Shown: positions 46,217 to 57,759, counted from the stretch's first letter. The stretch: 64,000 bases of DNA from Reticulitermes speratus (GCA_021186555.1 JAJKFL010000039.1:14550733-14614732), one strand, 5' to 3'. Made by a program: numbers and translations. The notes: generated by a model from the sequence alone, not told the origin.

Positions 46217-46810
46217 TTGGATTCCGTTCTTCTGACGGAAGTATTCTGGATCCCTGTTCTGAGGCGTGGGAGTAACCTCGCTAAACATTACAGAGGTCCA
46301 AATTATATAGTCGCGGAAGGGTGGGGGGACGGTTATCTATGCTCCTGCGTCTCTGAAAAGCAAAAAAAGGATAATATCACTTATATTAACAAGGAATTTG
46401 TTCAACGCCGCATAACAATAATCAACTTTTCGGAAACTGCTTCCATCATTTTATTATGGATTTCTCTAGTTTCCGAAAACAAAGAAAAATACCGCGTCCA
46501 CAACGGTTGTTTAACTGTAGCATATAAGTTCCTGACAATGGAAAAAGTACTTGTTAATGTAAGAGATTTTATTCATGTAAAACCATTGTCAAGAACTTAC
46601 ATGCTGCAGAAGAGGGATAAGATTGACCAAAGTTCTGAAACAGTAATTCCAGAATTTATCATTAACTTAATTTCAACACAAACATCACTCCTGTTCGGTT
46701 ACTTACACAGCACTTTATATCTCATCTATTATGGCGAGTTTCGTTTTAATTTTATTGAACATTTTTGGTTTCGTGACGTACTCAGTGAGACTTCCACAGC
46801 TGAGGCGTAA
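46217..46810 (+). CDS. unrecognised open frame, 197 codons
   Basis: I do not recognise this frame. It is the longest plus-strand open frame in the window and unusually long for sequence of this composition. It is rich in Ile, Leu, Phe and Tyr, with a hydrophobic stretch near residues 70-85 and another near 155-170. There is no obvious signal peptide, zinc finger or catalytic motif. About 90 bp upstream (46127-46150) is a cagaggcgtacataagg sequence that resembles a hAT end, so it might belong to a degraded transposon. It could also be an exon of a host gene or chance. Confidence 0.2.
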   Translation: MDSVLLTEVFWIPVLRRGSNLAKHYRGPNYIVAEGWGDGYLCSCVSEKQKKDNITYINKEFVQRRITIINFSETASIILLWISLVSENKEKYRVHNGCLTVAYKFLTMEKVLVNVRDFIHVKPLSRTYMLQKRDKIDQSSETVIPEFIINLISTQTSLLFGYLHSTLYLIYYGEFRFNFIEHFWFRDVLSETSTAEA

Positions 46811-46933
46811 AAGGGTATGCCAATCAGGGACAGCCGCACCATATCGTTTGAAAAACTCTCCACAAAAGACAACGGTCAGAGGGCTGTTGTTGTTGTGGTA
46901 ATGACTTCTCGAGTTCATAAAAGGTGGGCATTT

Positions 46934-47689
46934 TTAGAATAACCAAGTAACAATCAGCTTGTCACGAAAGACTCCGCTCCACGGAGTTATCCAGTTAGAC
47001 AATGGCATTGACTTACATTGCTGGTCTCCATTTAAACAAGCGACAAGAAAGTCATCTGACAATTCAGCTTGCATCGCGCGGACAGCGTAAAGAATTCCTA
47101 CGCTACGAAACGCGTATTTAATAAAATGAGAGTTATCTAATATATCCTCGACAATATCAGACGTTTCACAGCCGCGTCTTTTTAAGCAACAATGTCGCCA
47201 TCGATTTGTAAATATCCAGGATATCTTTTGATAAAGGTAAAAAGTAGTTTTCCCTGTCCGCGCCATAGGGGGAGGAGAGATATAACTCCACTCATTCTTA
47301 CCTTCGGCAACAAATAGTGAATGGCTAACTTCACGCCCCGGCCGCATAACCCCCGGAAATAAACGCCGGTACCCATTTAATACGAGACTGGGTGGGCCCC
47401 AGGGCCGGTCTGGACGTTTTGGAGAACAGAAAAATTTCTTGTCCCTACTGGGATTCGAATTCCGGACCCTCCAGCCCGTAGCGTATGTTGTGATAGCGAC
47501 ACACATACTTGAATTTCGACGTACAAACAAAGGTGGGAGGCGTGCTCTTTCCCTGACACCAGGATTATTCATAACAGAAATGGTACCTGTTCCGGATTGT
47601 GAAACGTCGTTTGTAGCACCGAAGAGGTTAAATAACCTGCGAGCCGTCAAAAAAAGAATATACCTGCAATTCGGCCCGAGTGTTGACAC
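46934..47689 (-). other. unrecognised open frame, 251 codons, with a SINE inside
   Basis: This is the longest open frame in the window. Residues of roughly 63-150 are the antisense-readable body of the SINE B copy at 47238-47500. That body is naturally poor in stops in this frame ([19 protein letters not shown] is the same reading seen in other copies). The flanks, about 60 and 100 codons, are not recognised. It may be a chance chain of open segments; a SINE-containing exon is possible but unsupported. Confidence 0.15.
47238..47500 (-). mobile_element. SINE family B
   Basis: The body is well conserved ('gggccccagggccggtctgg' on plus). The head has a T-arm with gggattcgaattcc, but box A is lost beyond 47500. 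No target duplication found. Confidence 0.85.
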
Positions 47690-47699
47690 TTCGACTTGT

Positions 47700-48250
47700 A
47701 TTCAGCAGGCGTCCTTTTCGAACGTCAACTGGGACAGACTATTTTGGCTCAGGGTTTTGGTAGTTTTTTTTCGATCCCTCCAGACGACGCCAGCATAATA
47801 ACTTAAATTAGAAAATAATCGCTCCCTTCACTCTCCTATACAACTCAATATTCGATATTATGCAATCATTCGACGGCATACGGCCTGAGTTACTGACGTC
47901 ATTAAATTAACCACAAGTATATAACACTGAATAAGATTAGGCAGTTCAGTTGAACCAGCTAGAGGGGATGTCCTGGTAGATTGATGTGATACTCCAATGA
48001 GGTTAGACGATCCGGTAAAGTATGATATTAAGCACGGAGACGGATGTGATATTCCAGTGGGCCCAGATGACCCACGTGGGTCTGTATGCCATGAGCAAAG
48101 GAAGACTTAAGGGCCCACATTTCTTCCAGTGTGTAAACATGAGAGTTTACGTGACAAGTTCTGGCTCAAAACAACATCCAACATTTCATGTTTACTCTGC
48201 GAGAAGGAAATTACAGTAGTAGCAGACTTCTGAACAACACATAATTTTAA
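47700..48250. other. unassigned spacer
   Basis: No feature found. Confidence 0.35.
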
Positions 48251-48254
48251 AAGA

Positions 48255-48316
48255 GGGTTCGAGGGGAAGGAGTGGGGAGGGTTTTGGTGCGGGAGGTTGG
48301 AGGGAGGGAATAAGGG
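48255..48316 (+). repeat. G-rich tract with G-quadruplex potential
   Basis: Six or more runs of three or four G occur within about 60 bases, separated by loops mostly of 1-8 bases. Confidence 0.6.
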
Positions 48317-48453
48317 CTTGATGCTATGTGGGTTTACTGTTACTCTCAGCGCGGCATTAGTTCAGTGGCAGGAAGCATCACGCCCGTCAAAATACCACTC
48401 GAGTGTTGTATAAGTTGTAGTACAAATACGTTAATAAAGCCGTTCTTCCTTGT

Positions 48454-48746
48454 AAAGGTAAAGGTCTCCCCTAACACGTCATGCAAGCACAATGGGGGAG
48501 CAGAAGTACAGCTCTACTCATTCTTAACGTGGCCCTAGATGGGGATGGGTGGTCAATACCACGCCCCGGTCGCTTTACCCCCCAGCAAAGAGCCTCGGTA
48601 CTAATTGTACACGAGACTGGGTGGGCCCCAGGGCCGGTTTGGACGGATGTAGTGAAGATAAAATCTCTTACCACCACCGGGGTTCGAACCTCGAACAGTC
48701 CAGCCCGTAGCGAGTCGCAATACCGACTACGCCATCGTGGCCCCCT
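48454..48746 (-). mobile_element. full-length SINE family B with 12-bp target duplication
   Basis: The minus-strand head has box A gatggcgtagtcggt and box B ggttcgaacccc. The body is complete and the tail is aaaggtaaagg on plus. Flanks gttcttcc(t/a)tgt at 48442-48453 and 48747-48758 match at 11 of 12. Confidence 0.92.
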
Positions 48747-48759
48747 GTTCTTCCATGTA

Positions 48760-49249
48760 CGTGTTCTTAACAAAGGCTACTTTTTAACTAAAAGTTCGGA
48801 ACAAACTTCCGTCTTGTCCAATGGATATTGCTAACAGCCGGACCGTGAATGTGACCACTCTGTAGTTAAAAATGTTTAAACATTTATCAGTTATTCAAGT
48901 TAACAATATATTTATGGCAGTATTAAGGAGTAATAAAATAACATTAACCCCACGAAGACTGCAGTCCATCTAAATTGTATACAAAACTTCAGTCTCTACT
49001 AACAGTAAATACAGTCCGCCTTCACTGTACAGAGCAATCAGCGAGGGCTGTTGAAGGAAATAACAGTTAGACAATGGTACATATGTCACCGGTGTTTAAA
49101 CGGTTAATAATTAATTCGCGCACGACATCATAAATCTGACTGATGGTTCATGATATTTCGACATATAAGTACATTAGATCTAGACAGAATCTGGAGAAGG
49201 TCTGGCTGAAATTGTCCAGTCCGGTTTATCTTTTTTAGGTTCAAACACA
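48760..49249. other. unassigned spacer
   Basis: No feature found. Confidence 0.35.
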
Positions 49250-50020
49250 GGGTGTATCTTTAATGAGTGCTTCGAGCAAATGCAAACAGAAGTTCCCTCA
49301 CGCAATGCGAGAGGGCCGAGAGTTGCTTCATTTTATCTGCGCTGGAACCACAGACGCTCGCTCACTTGTGCGTTGTGTCCCATACAGGCCAACGGCAGGT
49401 CAGTGCGTGCGAGAAATATTTTTTGTTTGTTAAGAAAAGTGTTCATTTGCAGCATATTCGCAAAAAAATTTTAACGTTTCACTGGAAAATGCAGCCGAAA
49501 ATATTTTTTCAATATGTCACATCAACAGTGCCGTGTAAAAGAACAATACAGGGAATAGTGAAAACACCTCGAACCAGGGCCCGTGCTAGACAAAAATAAA
49601 ATGCTAACATTTGAGTTTTTCTTTTCCAGTGGTGCAAGGTTTAAATTAAGCAGGAACGTAAACAACCACAATTACGGATCTTAGTGCTATAAAAATCCCC
49701 ACGCAGCTCGTGAAGTTTCCCTTATATCACCATACAGTGTTGTGAGTGTGCACAAAATTAGGGGCCCGTGTTTTTCGAAGCAACAAACCCCGACTGTTAC
49801 GTTAAATTAATCCTCACACCCGTTATTCGAGACATTACCAGAAGAAGAAAAACGCTCTCTTTACAAGAATTTAAGGAAAATTTTCGAAAACAGATTGTCA
49901 ATATTTCAAGACAAGACCACAGTTGTGTGTCGAGAAACATTTTCACAAGTTGCGAGGCCTGCTTACAAGCTCGAGGCCAGCACCTCGAGACTTCTGTTGA
50001 AATACGGCGAATTGGAATGT
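49250..50020 (+). mobile_element. decayed Tc1/mariner-like transposon
   Basis: The left end is acagggtgtatctttaatga. A transposase relic fills the right half. No matching right terminus is visible. Confidence 0.6.
49690..50020 (+). pseudogene. Tc1/mariner-like transposase relic
   Basis: It reads NPHAAREVSLISPYSVV and VFFEATNPDCYVKLILTPVI, which match the family blocks NPH---E-PLHP--VGVW and GPIFFEETVNSERYV-ILTP. An internal deletion that removes the second and third catalytic Asp follows. It resumes as LQEFKENFRKQIVNISRQDH and CEACLQARGQHLETSVE, the family C-terminus (LKENIR--IANI----L-RV---V-RR-E-CI-A-GQHFE-L). Confidence 0.8.
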
Positions 50021-50453
50021 AGGGGAGATACTGACTGTATATGCCCGGCGGTGTAGGCTTCGGACGCGAAGACGCTCTCGCAACAGCTGCCGTGCTGAGG
50101 GAACAGATAAAGATGTGCTGTCTAGGTCTACATTCAGATAAGTGCGAAAGCCATACGTTTGATTCAGTTACCCCTCAGTGCATGTATATTTATGTGCAAG
50201 ATGTCACAACCTGCGGGTAACCCAGCGCCTAATATAATCACGGTGTGTCATGTCGTTGGGCGACCGCACAGGAGTATGATGGTGACCACGGGTCGCACAC
50301 ATGGCTCACTCGCCACCGCAGACAGGGCTTCTATACCCAAACAGTGGAACTGCGGCCCCATTTAAAATTTTAGCCTTGCTTCGTACACAGAGTGATCTCC
50401 AAAACGTCGTGATGCATAATACGGTCGGTAGCCTCAAGCACTGTAAGAACTGA

Positions 50454-50455
<2 letters not shown>
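50021..50455. other. unassigned spacer
   Basis: No feature found. Confidence 0.35.
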
Positions 50456-50490
<35 letters not shown>

Positions 50491-50491
50491 T
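50456..50491. repeat. (ATT)n microsatellite
   Basis: Twelve units; the longest trinucleotide run of this type except 60702-60738. Confidence 0.95.
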
Positions 50492-50499
50492 CCATATTG

Positions 50500-50880
50500 A
50501 TTGTTTATTAATTTCCCCACCGCAGGTATCCCTACTTTGATATAGTAGTGGGGCTTGAGTGGTCAAATGATCCCGAGAGCTATGCCGGCGGTAGCGTAGC
50601 TACTGACGGGGTATTTCTTGCCGGACAGGAAAAGGGTGATGACCCAGGCTGAAAGGTATATCCTGGTCCTCCAGATTGGGGGTTGGGCGTGGGGCGTACG
50701 ACCCCACCACGTAAAATCAACCAAATGGTGCGGAACCTGACGGAAAGATAAACCAGGCAGATCTTCCGGAACGGAGAAAAATAGCTAGGGATAGAGACGC
50801 CTGGAAATTTATCCTGAAGGAAGCAAGGGTCCTGCATGGACGTACAGCCAGTGGAGAAGTTTATTAATTTTATATTTTTC
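50500..50880 (+). mobile_element. possible LINE-derived fragment of a second type
   Basis: Ordered words 'gatcccgagagctatgccgg', 'gtagctactgacggggtatt' and a reading RDRDAWKFILKEARVLHG suggest a retrotransposon coding tail (-DR-AW---L-EA---HG-). No second copy in the window. Confidence 0.4.
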
Positions 50881-52409
50881 AACTGTTAGGCTAAATTATA
50901 GTAAGCACCTGCAGTGTGGAATACAATTACCTCCACTGATTCTTAAAAACTCGTGTGAATTCAGAAGAAGTTTGTAGCTCTTTCCTATAATCAATTCTTT
51001 TCCCCAAACACAAATGACTATAGTCATGCTAATGCTCTTCAAATACGCACTTTACACGAGAGAAGACAATTACAACAGCAGTCTTAAATCTTACTTTAAT
51101 ACATTCTGATCATCAGTAAATCGTCTGATCAGAATCAATAACTGATTCACTATTTAACAATTTATGCACTACTGAAGTTTTACCAAGAGGCCCCCAGGCC
51201 CGTGGTAGCTACAAAATAGCTACATCTGGCCTCCAAATTAAAAGTACATATTTTTGTCTACAACATAAAGCCGCTGTTAAAAATTCGATAAACGGCGTGG
51301 GAAATAAACACACCGAGAGACACAAGATTTAGTTATTTGTACTCCTTGCAAACAATCAATTAAAAGAGTGAAGACTGTTCAGTGTGTGTAGTAAACAAAG
51401 AACCGTATCCTGTATTTTGTTGGACTTCAGGTTTTTACATCACTGTTACACGTGACTGGGATGTGTTCGGTACGTCTGCTGTCCGGCGGCAGCCACACGG
51501 AACTGTAACAATGCAGCTTACACGCGTAAAGACAGCATCTTCTGATCCTGAAGTAATGACCAGTATGACAGTGTAATTGGCATGACCTTCCCTGGAGCCT
51601 TTCTTCGCTAATCGGATTTCGAAGATGGGACGAAGCCGTCTGTTCATGAGCACAAAGGACAAAATTGTCCCAAACAACAGGGTTATCCAAAACATTGCTA
51701 CACATAAGTGTACACTATTTATTTAATGTTGCATTTTCAGCATTTTCTTAGTTTATGTGGCGTGTTTCTTGTAGTTTGTACAGATTAAGCAAAATACATT
51801 TTGTACGCAGTTCACACCATTCTTGCCGGCGCCTCTCTAGTCTTCACCCAACTCTTCGCCTTGTATGTTATCTCTGACCATCAACTTCCATCAGTTTCAA
51901 TCCACATGGTCTCTGTGTCGAAGGCACGAAATCTCTTCAACTGTATTATCAATGTGAACGTTTTTTATGTAGGCTCGTTCAATTTGTTTCCTTTGTCTAA
52001 TTATGTACATCAGCCAAAGGTCTTTAAAGTTAACATTTTTCAGCTTCATTTCTTTCTTTATCCGTGTATCAACGTCCACGTACCTGTGTCATCAATGGTT
52101 GAACCAAAGTTGAATACTAATGAAAACGGTTATGTGCAAATTCAACGGGAAGGCTCTTACAGTTGATGTATGTATTCGTAAAAGTCAAGAAGTCATCTAC
52201 CGAACACGGAAAGTAACTACGTCTTCTGTCAGCGAGTAACAAACAAAATCATAACCCATTCCCTAGCACACCTATACGTGTACACAAACAAGAAACACCT
52301 ATCATAGACATTTTCCCGAAGCGCAAAGGTGTGTCACTTCAGCCTCTCGCCATCTTGGTTTAACACATATAATAAAGTGCCTAAGACTCACGCAGAAAAC
52401 CCTGAAGAG
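50881..52409. other. unassigned spacer
   Basis: Chance frames up to 121 codons (51801-52166). No domain recognised. Confidence 0.35.
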
Positions 52410-52540
52410 TCAACATCGTTACAGCTAAAGCCCTCTACTGGACATCAATTTTATCCAGTTCCATCCACCTCCCATCATCACAACCACATTCATAACAAAT
52501 TTCATTAAAACATTTCTCCGGTACTCATAAACTTTCATTA
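52410..52540 (-). mobile_element. LINE ORF2 C-terminal fragment
   Basis: The minus strand reads EICYECGCDDGRWMELDKID, then VQ, stop, RAL. Compare DLREMGCDDGRWMELAQDRVQWRAL. Confidence 0.65.
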
Positions 52541-53599
52541 CAAGATAGTGAACATGCAGCGTGGAATCGAACAACAGCATCATAGCTTGGAAAAGCAAAG
52601 CGTTCCAACCCAAACACAGTTCCATTCTTTAAGCCATTTTGGTAAAAAAAAAGAAGTGCGTAAAATATTGTCTACTATTCAGTTATCAAGAATGGCCATG
52701 CTAATGATTCAAAGTACACTACATGTCACAGCCTTACAGCATAAATTTAAATTATATATATTCAAAATTATTAGTAAACAGTATTAAATTTGGTATTTAG
52801 GGCGTACAGTAATGTTGTGGTGCGAATTTTATTTTCGTTCAGTACAACCCAGTACTTCACACGAAGCTAAAACACCGGCTCTAGAAGTTTTCTTATAAAA
52901 CGGCTCGTCTTAAAAAAAAATTAACACACGACATAAAATATAGGTAGCAGCAGCATTTTGCACTGTGGCGTGTATTTCAGGAAATATAAAACAAAATTAT
53001 TTCCGCCTCCACCCGTAATTTAAACGGATTTTCAAAAGAGTACATTGTTATTTGCGTAAAATGACAACGAAGAAAATTAGGTACAAAAGGCAGCTAAGAA
53101 AAAAAAAATTAGTTCACCTGGGTGCATTTTCATACATGCTGTTTTGCTGAAAGCAGGACGATACTTTGCCCCCCACTGGCACCATGTATGTGGGCATGTT
53201 CGTCGCATTCTTGTTAATATTTTCCACCCCTAAGTGCCATGAATGTGTGCTGAGGCAAATGTCATAACAAATCTTCTTCGGATTGGTTCTGCGCTGGTAA
53301 ATCCAAGAACACGGATCACGTTTCAGAACTGTGGTGTATGCTTGTCCGACACGATGAGGCGCCTGCAAGAATTTTAAACCAACGAGGGAGCAAGAAGGTA
53401 ATAATCCCATCCATCTATCTATCCATCATCTGCTCATTCGCATTGTCAACCAGTGGACAGGCTAAGCCATTTCCTACTGAAGGACTCCTCAGTTCACAGG
53501 CCATTACTCACAGGCGAACGAGAAACGGACACCAGCGATGGAATGGTTACAGCGTGGTGACTGACACAAGAGATGTACGAGTATGTCTGCAGGAAAGGA
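52541..53599. other. unassigned spacer
   Basis: No feature found. Confidence 0.35.
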
Positions 53600-53700
53600 T
53601 CCTGAACAGCACTGTCTTCTGGGACGTGAGGTCGTGTAGTTTGATAGATAGATACAAACGTTTCGGAGGAACCTGCTGTCTCCATCTTCATAGTTAACGC
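53600..53700. repeat. foldback family G-related fragment
   Basis: 'cttctgggacgtgaggtcgt', 'aaacgtttcggaggaacctg' and 'tctccatcttca' follow the arm-to-centre order of family G. Confidence 0.5.
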
Positions 53701-53939
53701 CGCCCACTGCATGAAAGCGTAGAACTCAGCAGTAGGAAAAGATTCATGCTAAACCCTAGCCCTAAAGACAGAAATATACAAAACTACAATATTAACCCTT
53801 GATTTGTATGGGGGTTTAATTTGGCACTTTGTTCTTAGGGAAGAGCATAAACTGAGGACCTTTGAGAACATGGCAGTGAGAAGAAAATCTGGACCAAATG
53901 GAGTAAGTAACACAAGAATCGGAAGACGTGTATAATTAG

Positions 53940-54185
53940 GAGCTCCACAACCTCTACTCTCCGCCTAATACTTAGCGTAAAGAGGCAATCCAAGGATGAT
54001 GAGATAGGTGGGACTTACAAAACTGTTATCGCGAATCGGAAAGATACCTCCTTAAAATATACGCGAATGTGGGACGGTAATATTAAAATGTAAGCCTATG
54101 TTAGGAAAGTAGGTTGTAAAAAACAGACTCGACTCAGCTGTCTTAGGAGTGGATACAGTAGTGGGTTTTTGTGAGCCTGGAAATA
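53940..54185 (+). mobile_element. LINE C-terminal relic
   Basis: GNIKM, stop, A-V-KVGC, TRLSCLRSGYSSGFL and a stop match DNIKMDL-EVGC--- RLSWLRIG--GGLL. The second half is in the frame that reads W-LAQDR as WLRIG. Confidence 0.5.
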
Positions 54186-55070
54186 AACTACTTTTTACAC
54201 AGTACTAAAGGAATTTCCTTACCTGCCTAAACAGAAACTTAAAAAAAAGCTCTGAATATTAACACATAAGTCAGTTCTAACGGGTTCTGATGATAGTACA
54301 TTAGACTTATGATTATTAAGTTCTGAACCTTGTCCATCGTCTCGTATTAAAAGAAACACCGACCTTTCAGGAACTGGATGCTCCAGCCCTTATGTGAAAG
54401 GGAGAGAAAGCAGCTACTGAATAGGTGCCTCCCCACAAGGACAGATTTAGTTCCTAAAATGTCGTGTTATTTTCTGAATACGAGACGATGAACACAGTCA
54501 AGAAACCTAGTAATCCTAAATTTGTACAGTCCGCCACTGCACAGTGCCCACATATGGCACAGTGAGCAGGGATCCAATATAGGGCGCCTGCACGCCCCTT
54601 CTTGCAACCCGATGCCTGGATTCACCCGGCAGCTATGTGTGTCAAGAGATGACTTCCTTCAAGAACCACTTCGACCCGCGACTTCCGGGTTCTTAGCTCG
54701 CCCAATTAACAACCAGGACTGTCGGAAATGCAGTTCTCTGTAACTGTTTTCTGAATCTATCGACAAACATTTGAACTGCTGGTGACTAGATGCAGTACTT
54801 CATGCACTGTCAACAGAACACAGGACAAAACCAGAAGGTACAGTAGTCTAACAAATGCTTTGAAAATGTGGTAAAGTTGAGGCACTTCCGAACGACGGTA
54901 ATAAATCGATGGGATATTCACAGTTAAGTGAAGTAATTAAGTTCTTGGGGGATATAATTATCATGTACTTTGGTCTGACTTTATACTGAGGATATTCTAA
55001 CGCACTGAAATTAATTAATGTGTGGGTGTTTTTTGTAATGTGCGTTGTTTTTTCTCTCTTTTACTGTATT
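54186..55070. other. unassigned spacer
   Basis: No feature found. Confidence 0.35.
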
Positions 55071-55224
55071 GTGTATGGGTGTTTTTGTAAGGTGTGGATG
55101 TTTTTGTAAGGTGTGGATGTTTTTGTAAGGTGTGGATGTTTTTGTAAGGTGTGGATGCTTTTGTAAGGAGTGGATGCTTTTGTAAGGAGTGGATGCTTTT
55201 GTAAGGTGTGGATGTTTTTGTAAT
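55071..55224. repeat. 19-bp minisatellite, about 8 copies
   Basis: Unit gtgtggatgtttttgtaag. Variants carry gctttt or ggagtgg in the middle copies, so the variants cluster. Confidence 0.95.
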
Positions 55225-55393
55225 GTGTGTACGGTGTTCTAATGTGTGTACTTGTATTTAATGTATGTATTTTGTTTTGTAATTGTGTATAGTTTGTTTT
55301 GTATTGTTATTTTTATGTATATTTATATGTCCATTTGTATTGTGTGTACTAGTGTAAGGACTACTGCCACCGGGTGAAAACCCAATTGCAGTA

Positions 55394-55424
<31 letters not shown>

Positions 55425-55434
55425 TACAGACAGA
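55225..55434 (+). mobile_element. LINE-like 3' UTR with (TAA)n tail
   Basis: A T/G-rich stretch is followed by 'gactactgccaccgggtgaa', 'cccaattgcagtaa' and (TAA)n at 55392-55434. This is a typical non-LTR 3' end layout. The 19-bp minisatellite may have grown from its UTR. Confidence 0.55.
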
Positions 55435-55561
55435 TTAAATGCAGGAAATGTTTATTAATGCTTGGTTCAGAATTTTTCTATATTTGATGTTTAATAGTGG
55501 TGAGGGTGCCTGAGATGATGTGGCGAAGGCAGAGTTCAACCTGCAACTGACAAAATATCAA

Positions 55562-55636
55562 AGAAGAAATTATGTATATGTATGTGTATGTATATACACA
55601 AACACACACACACATTATATATATATATATATATAA
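55562..55636. repeat. (TG/CA)n and (TA)n microsatellites
   Basis: tatgtgtatg-type, then (CA)n, then (TA)n runs. Confidence 0.9.
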
Positions 55637-55674
55637 ATGTGTCTGAATCTTTATGGGCTAAACCCATTATAAAA

Positions 55675-55920
55675 GTACGGAATTCATGCGTTTAACCAAT
55701 TTAAATATCTAAGGGAGATTTATGGCATCCCCGTTTAAGATATTGCGTGAGGCTTATGGGTTCACACAAAATTAACTTAAATATCTGGGCAGGTTTATAG
55801 ATTCAATCGCCACTGAAATACTTGCGAAAGTTGATGGATTGAACCCACTGGAATATCTGGGACAGGATTACGGGTTTAACCCAAATTAAATACGTTCTTA
55901 CACCACCGAAATATCTGGGC
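55675..55920. repeat. strongly diverged tandem repeat, about 38 bp
   Basis: Five to six units share words like 'attgaaccca', 'gaaatatctgggacagg' and 'tttatggg'. Unit length varies from 35 to 43 bp. Confidence 0.55.
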
Positions 55921-56045
55921 CGCCCGCCCTACGTCTGGAACGACATGAGAAAACGCGCTCTTTTGTCTCCAGAAACAGTAAGAAAAAGGGGGGTGGGGCG
56001 GGGGAGAGGGACCCGTGATGTAAGAAACAAAATGTATGCCCTGAG

Positions 56046-56793
56046 AAAAATTAATTTGTAAAGTACATAATATATCGAGTTATGTTAACTTGTTACAAAA
56101 TTAATTTGTAAAGCACGTAATATATCGAGTTATGTTAACTTGTTACAAAATTAATTTGTAAAGCACGTAATATATCGAGTTATGTTAACTTGTTACAAAA
56201 TTAATTTGTAAAGCACGTAATATATCGAGTTATGTTAACTTGTTACAAAATTAATTTGTAAAGCACGTAATATATCGAGTTATGTTAACTTGTTACAGAA
56301 TTAATTTGTAAAGTACGTAATATATCGAGTTATGTTAACTTGTTACAAATTAATTGTAAAGCACGTAATATATCGAGTTATGTTAACTTGTTACAAAATT
56401 AATTTGTAAAGCACGTAATATATCGAGTTATGTTAACTTGTTACAAAATTAATTTGTAAAGCACGTAATATATCGAGTTATGTTAACTTGTTATAAAATT
56501 AATTTGTAAAGCACGTAATATATCGAGTTATGTTAACTTGTTACAAAATTAATTTGTAAAGCACGTAATATATCGAGTTATGTTAACTTGTTACAAAATT
56601 ATTTGTAAAGCACGTAATATATCGATTATGTTACTTGTTACAAAATTAATTTGTAAAGCACGTAATATATCGAGTTATGTTAACTTGTTACAAAATTAAT
56701 TTGTAAAGCACGTAATATATCGAGTTATGTTAACTTGTTACAAAATTAATTTGTGAAGTACGTAATATATCGAGTTATGTTAACTTGTTACAA
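56046..56793. repeat. 50-bp satellite array, about 15 copies
   Basis: The unit reads acaaaattaatttgtaaagc, then acgtaatatatcgagttatg and ttaacttgtt. Most copies differ at 0-2 positions; two have small deletions (near 56346 and 56600-56640). The unit contains the near-palindrome ttacaaaattaatttgtaa. Confidence 0.97.
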
Positions 56794-57747
56794 CACTACA
56801 TGGCATGTAATCACAGACACGCTACTTATTCAGCGCTGGAAAGAGCTTAACAGATTGGCCAGTACCATTTTTTGCGACAGCTGTGTTTTGACCCGTATCG
56901 GCCTTTCGCACTTTGCTAAACGCTTCGTCAGAAACATTTTGCTAGTTTTTATATCCGTACATTTATAAGTAAACTTGCGTCACAATTTCACGCAGACGTA
57001 AGGACGACAAAGGGGCCAAATGTAATTACGTGTGACACAGAAGTGACATATAACGGCATGTAACAGCCAAATGGTGACAATCTCAAAATGGTGTCTCAAC
57101 TTCAATCTTCATCATAAAATTTAAAGTCAGGTTATGTCATCAAACGGAAGGCAGAAACGTGTCTCAACAGTCATCATCTTAAACAAATGGGACAAAGAAA
57201 CATAAATTTACAGGGTCCAGAAAACTGGAAACCAAGATGCTCGTAATTCAGAGCAGTAACACTCTACCCAAAGTACCATTTTTGAGTCAGTTCGAGACTA
57301 CTTCAGGTAGTTTGTATCAAGAAAGTCTTGCAAAGAAACAATATATATATTTCAATGCATTCTCTGCGTTTTTGCCTACATCTAGGGTCTTGAAGTACAT
57401 ATTCATTGCAGACAGGAATCTTGTTGCAAGTTTCATTACACTACGAGTGCCATAATGCACTATGACATGAATTGTTGACAAATACGAGTAGGCCTACATA
57501 CCGGATGGAGAAAGGTTTAAAATAAATACTGCATATTTGAATGATAGACGCATCTACATTTTGCGTCAAGCAACAATTTTTGTATGACATGTTCTTAAAA
57601 AACAATGTTAGAAGTTAATTTTAACTCCACGTAAAGTAGGCCTATGTTTTATGTTAAACTTAAATCCGTCCAACATCTTGTAGTGTAGACTCCCAAAACA
57701 AAACATAATAGAAATCTCTTGTACAGTTTCCTGAGGTGAAACATGTA
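56794..57747. other. unassigned spacer
   Basis: No feature found. Confidence 0.35.
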
Positions 57748-57759
57748 AACACATAAAAC

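Noticed and set aside
47238..47515. recent SINE insertion into a coding exon at 47 kb
   Set aside because: No target duplication could be found and the flanking frame is not a recognised protein.
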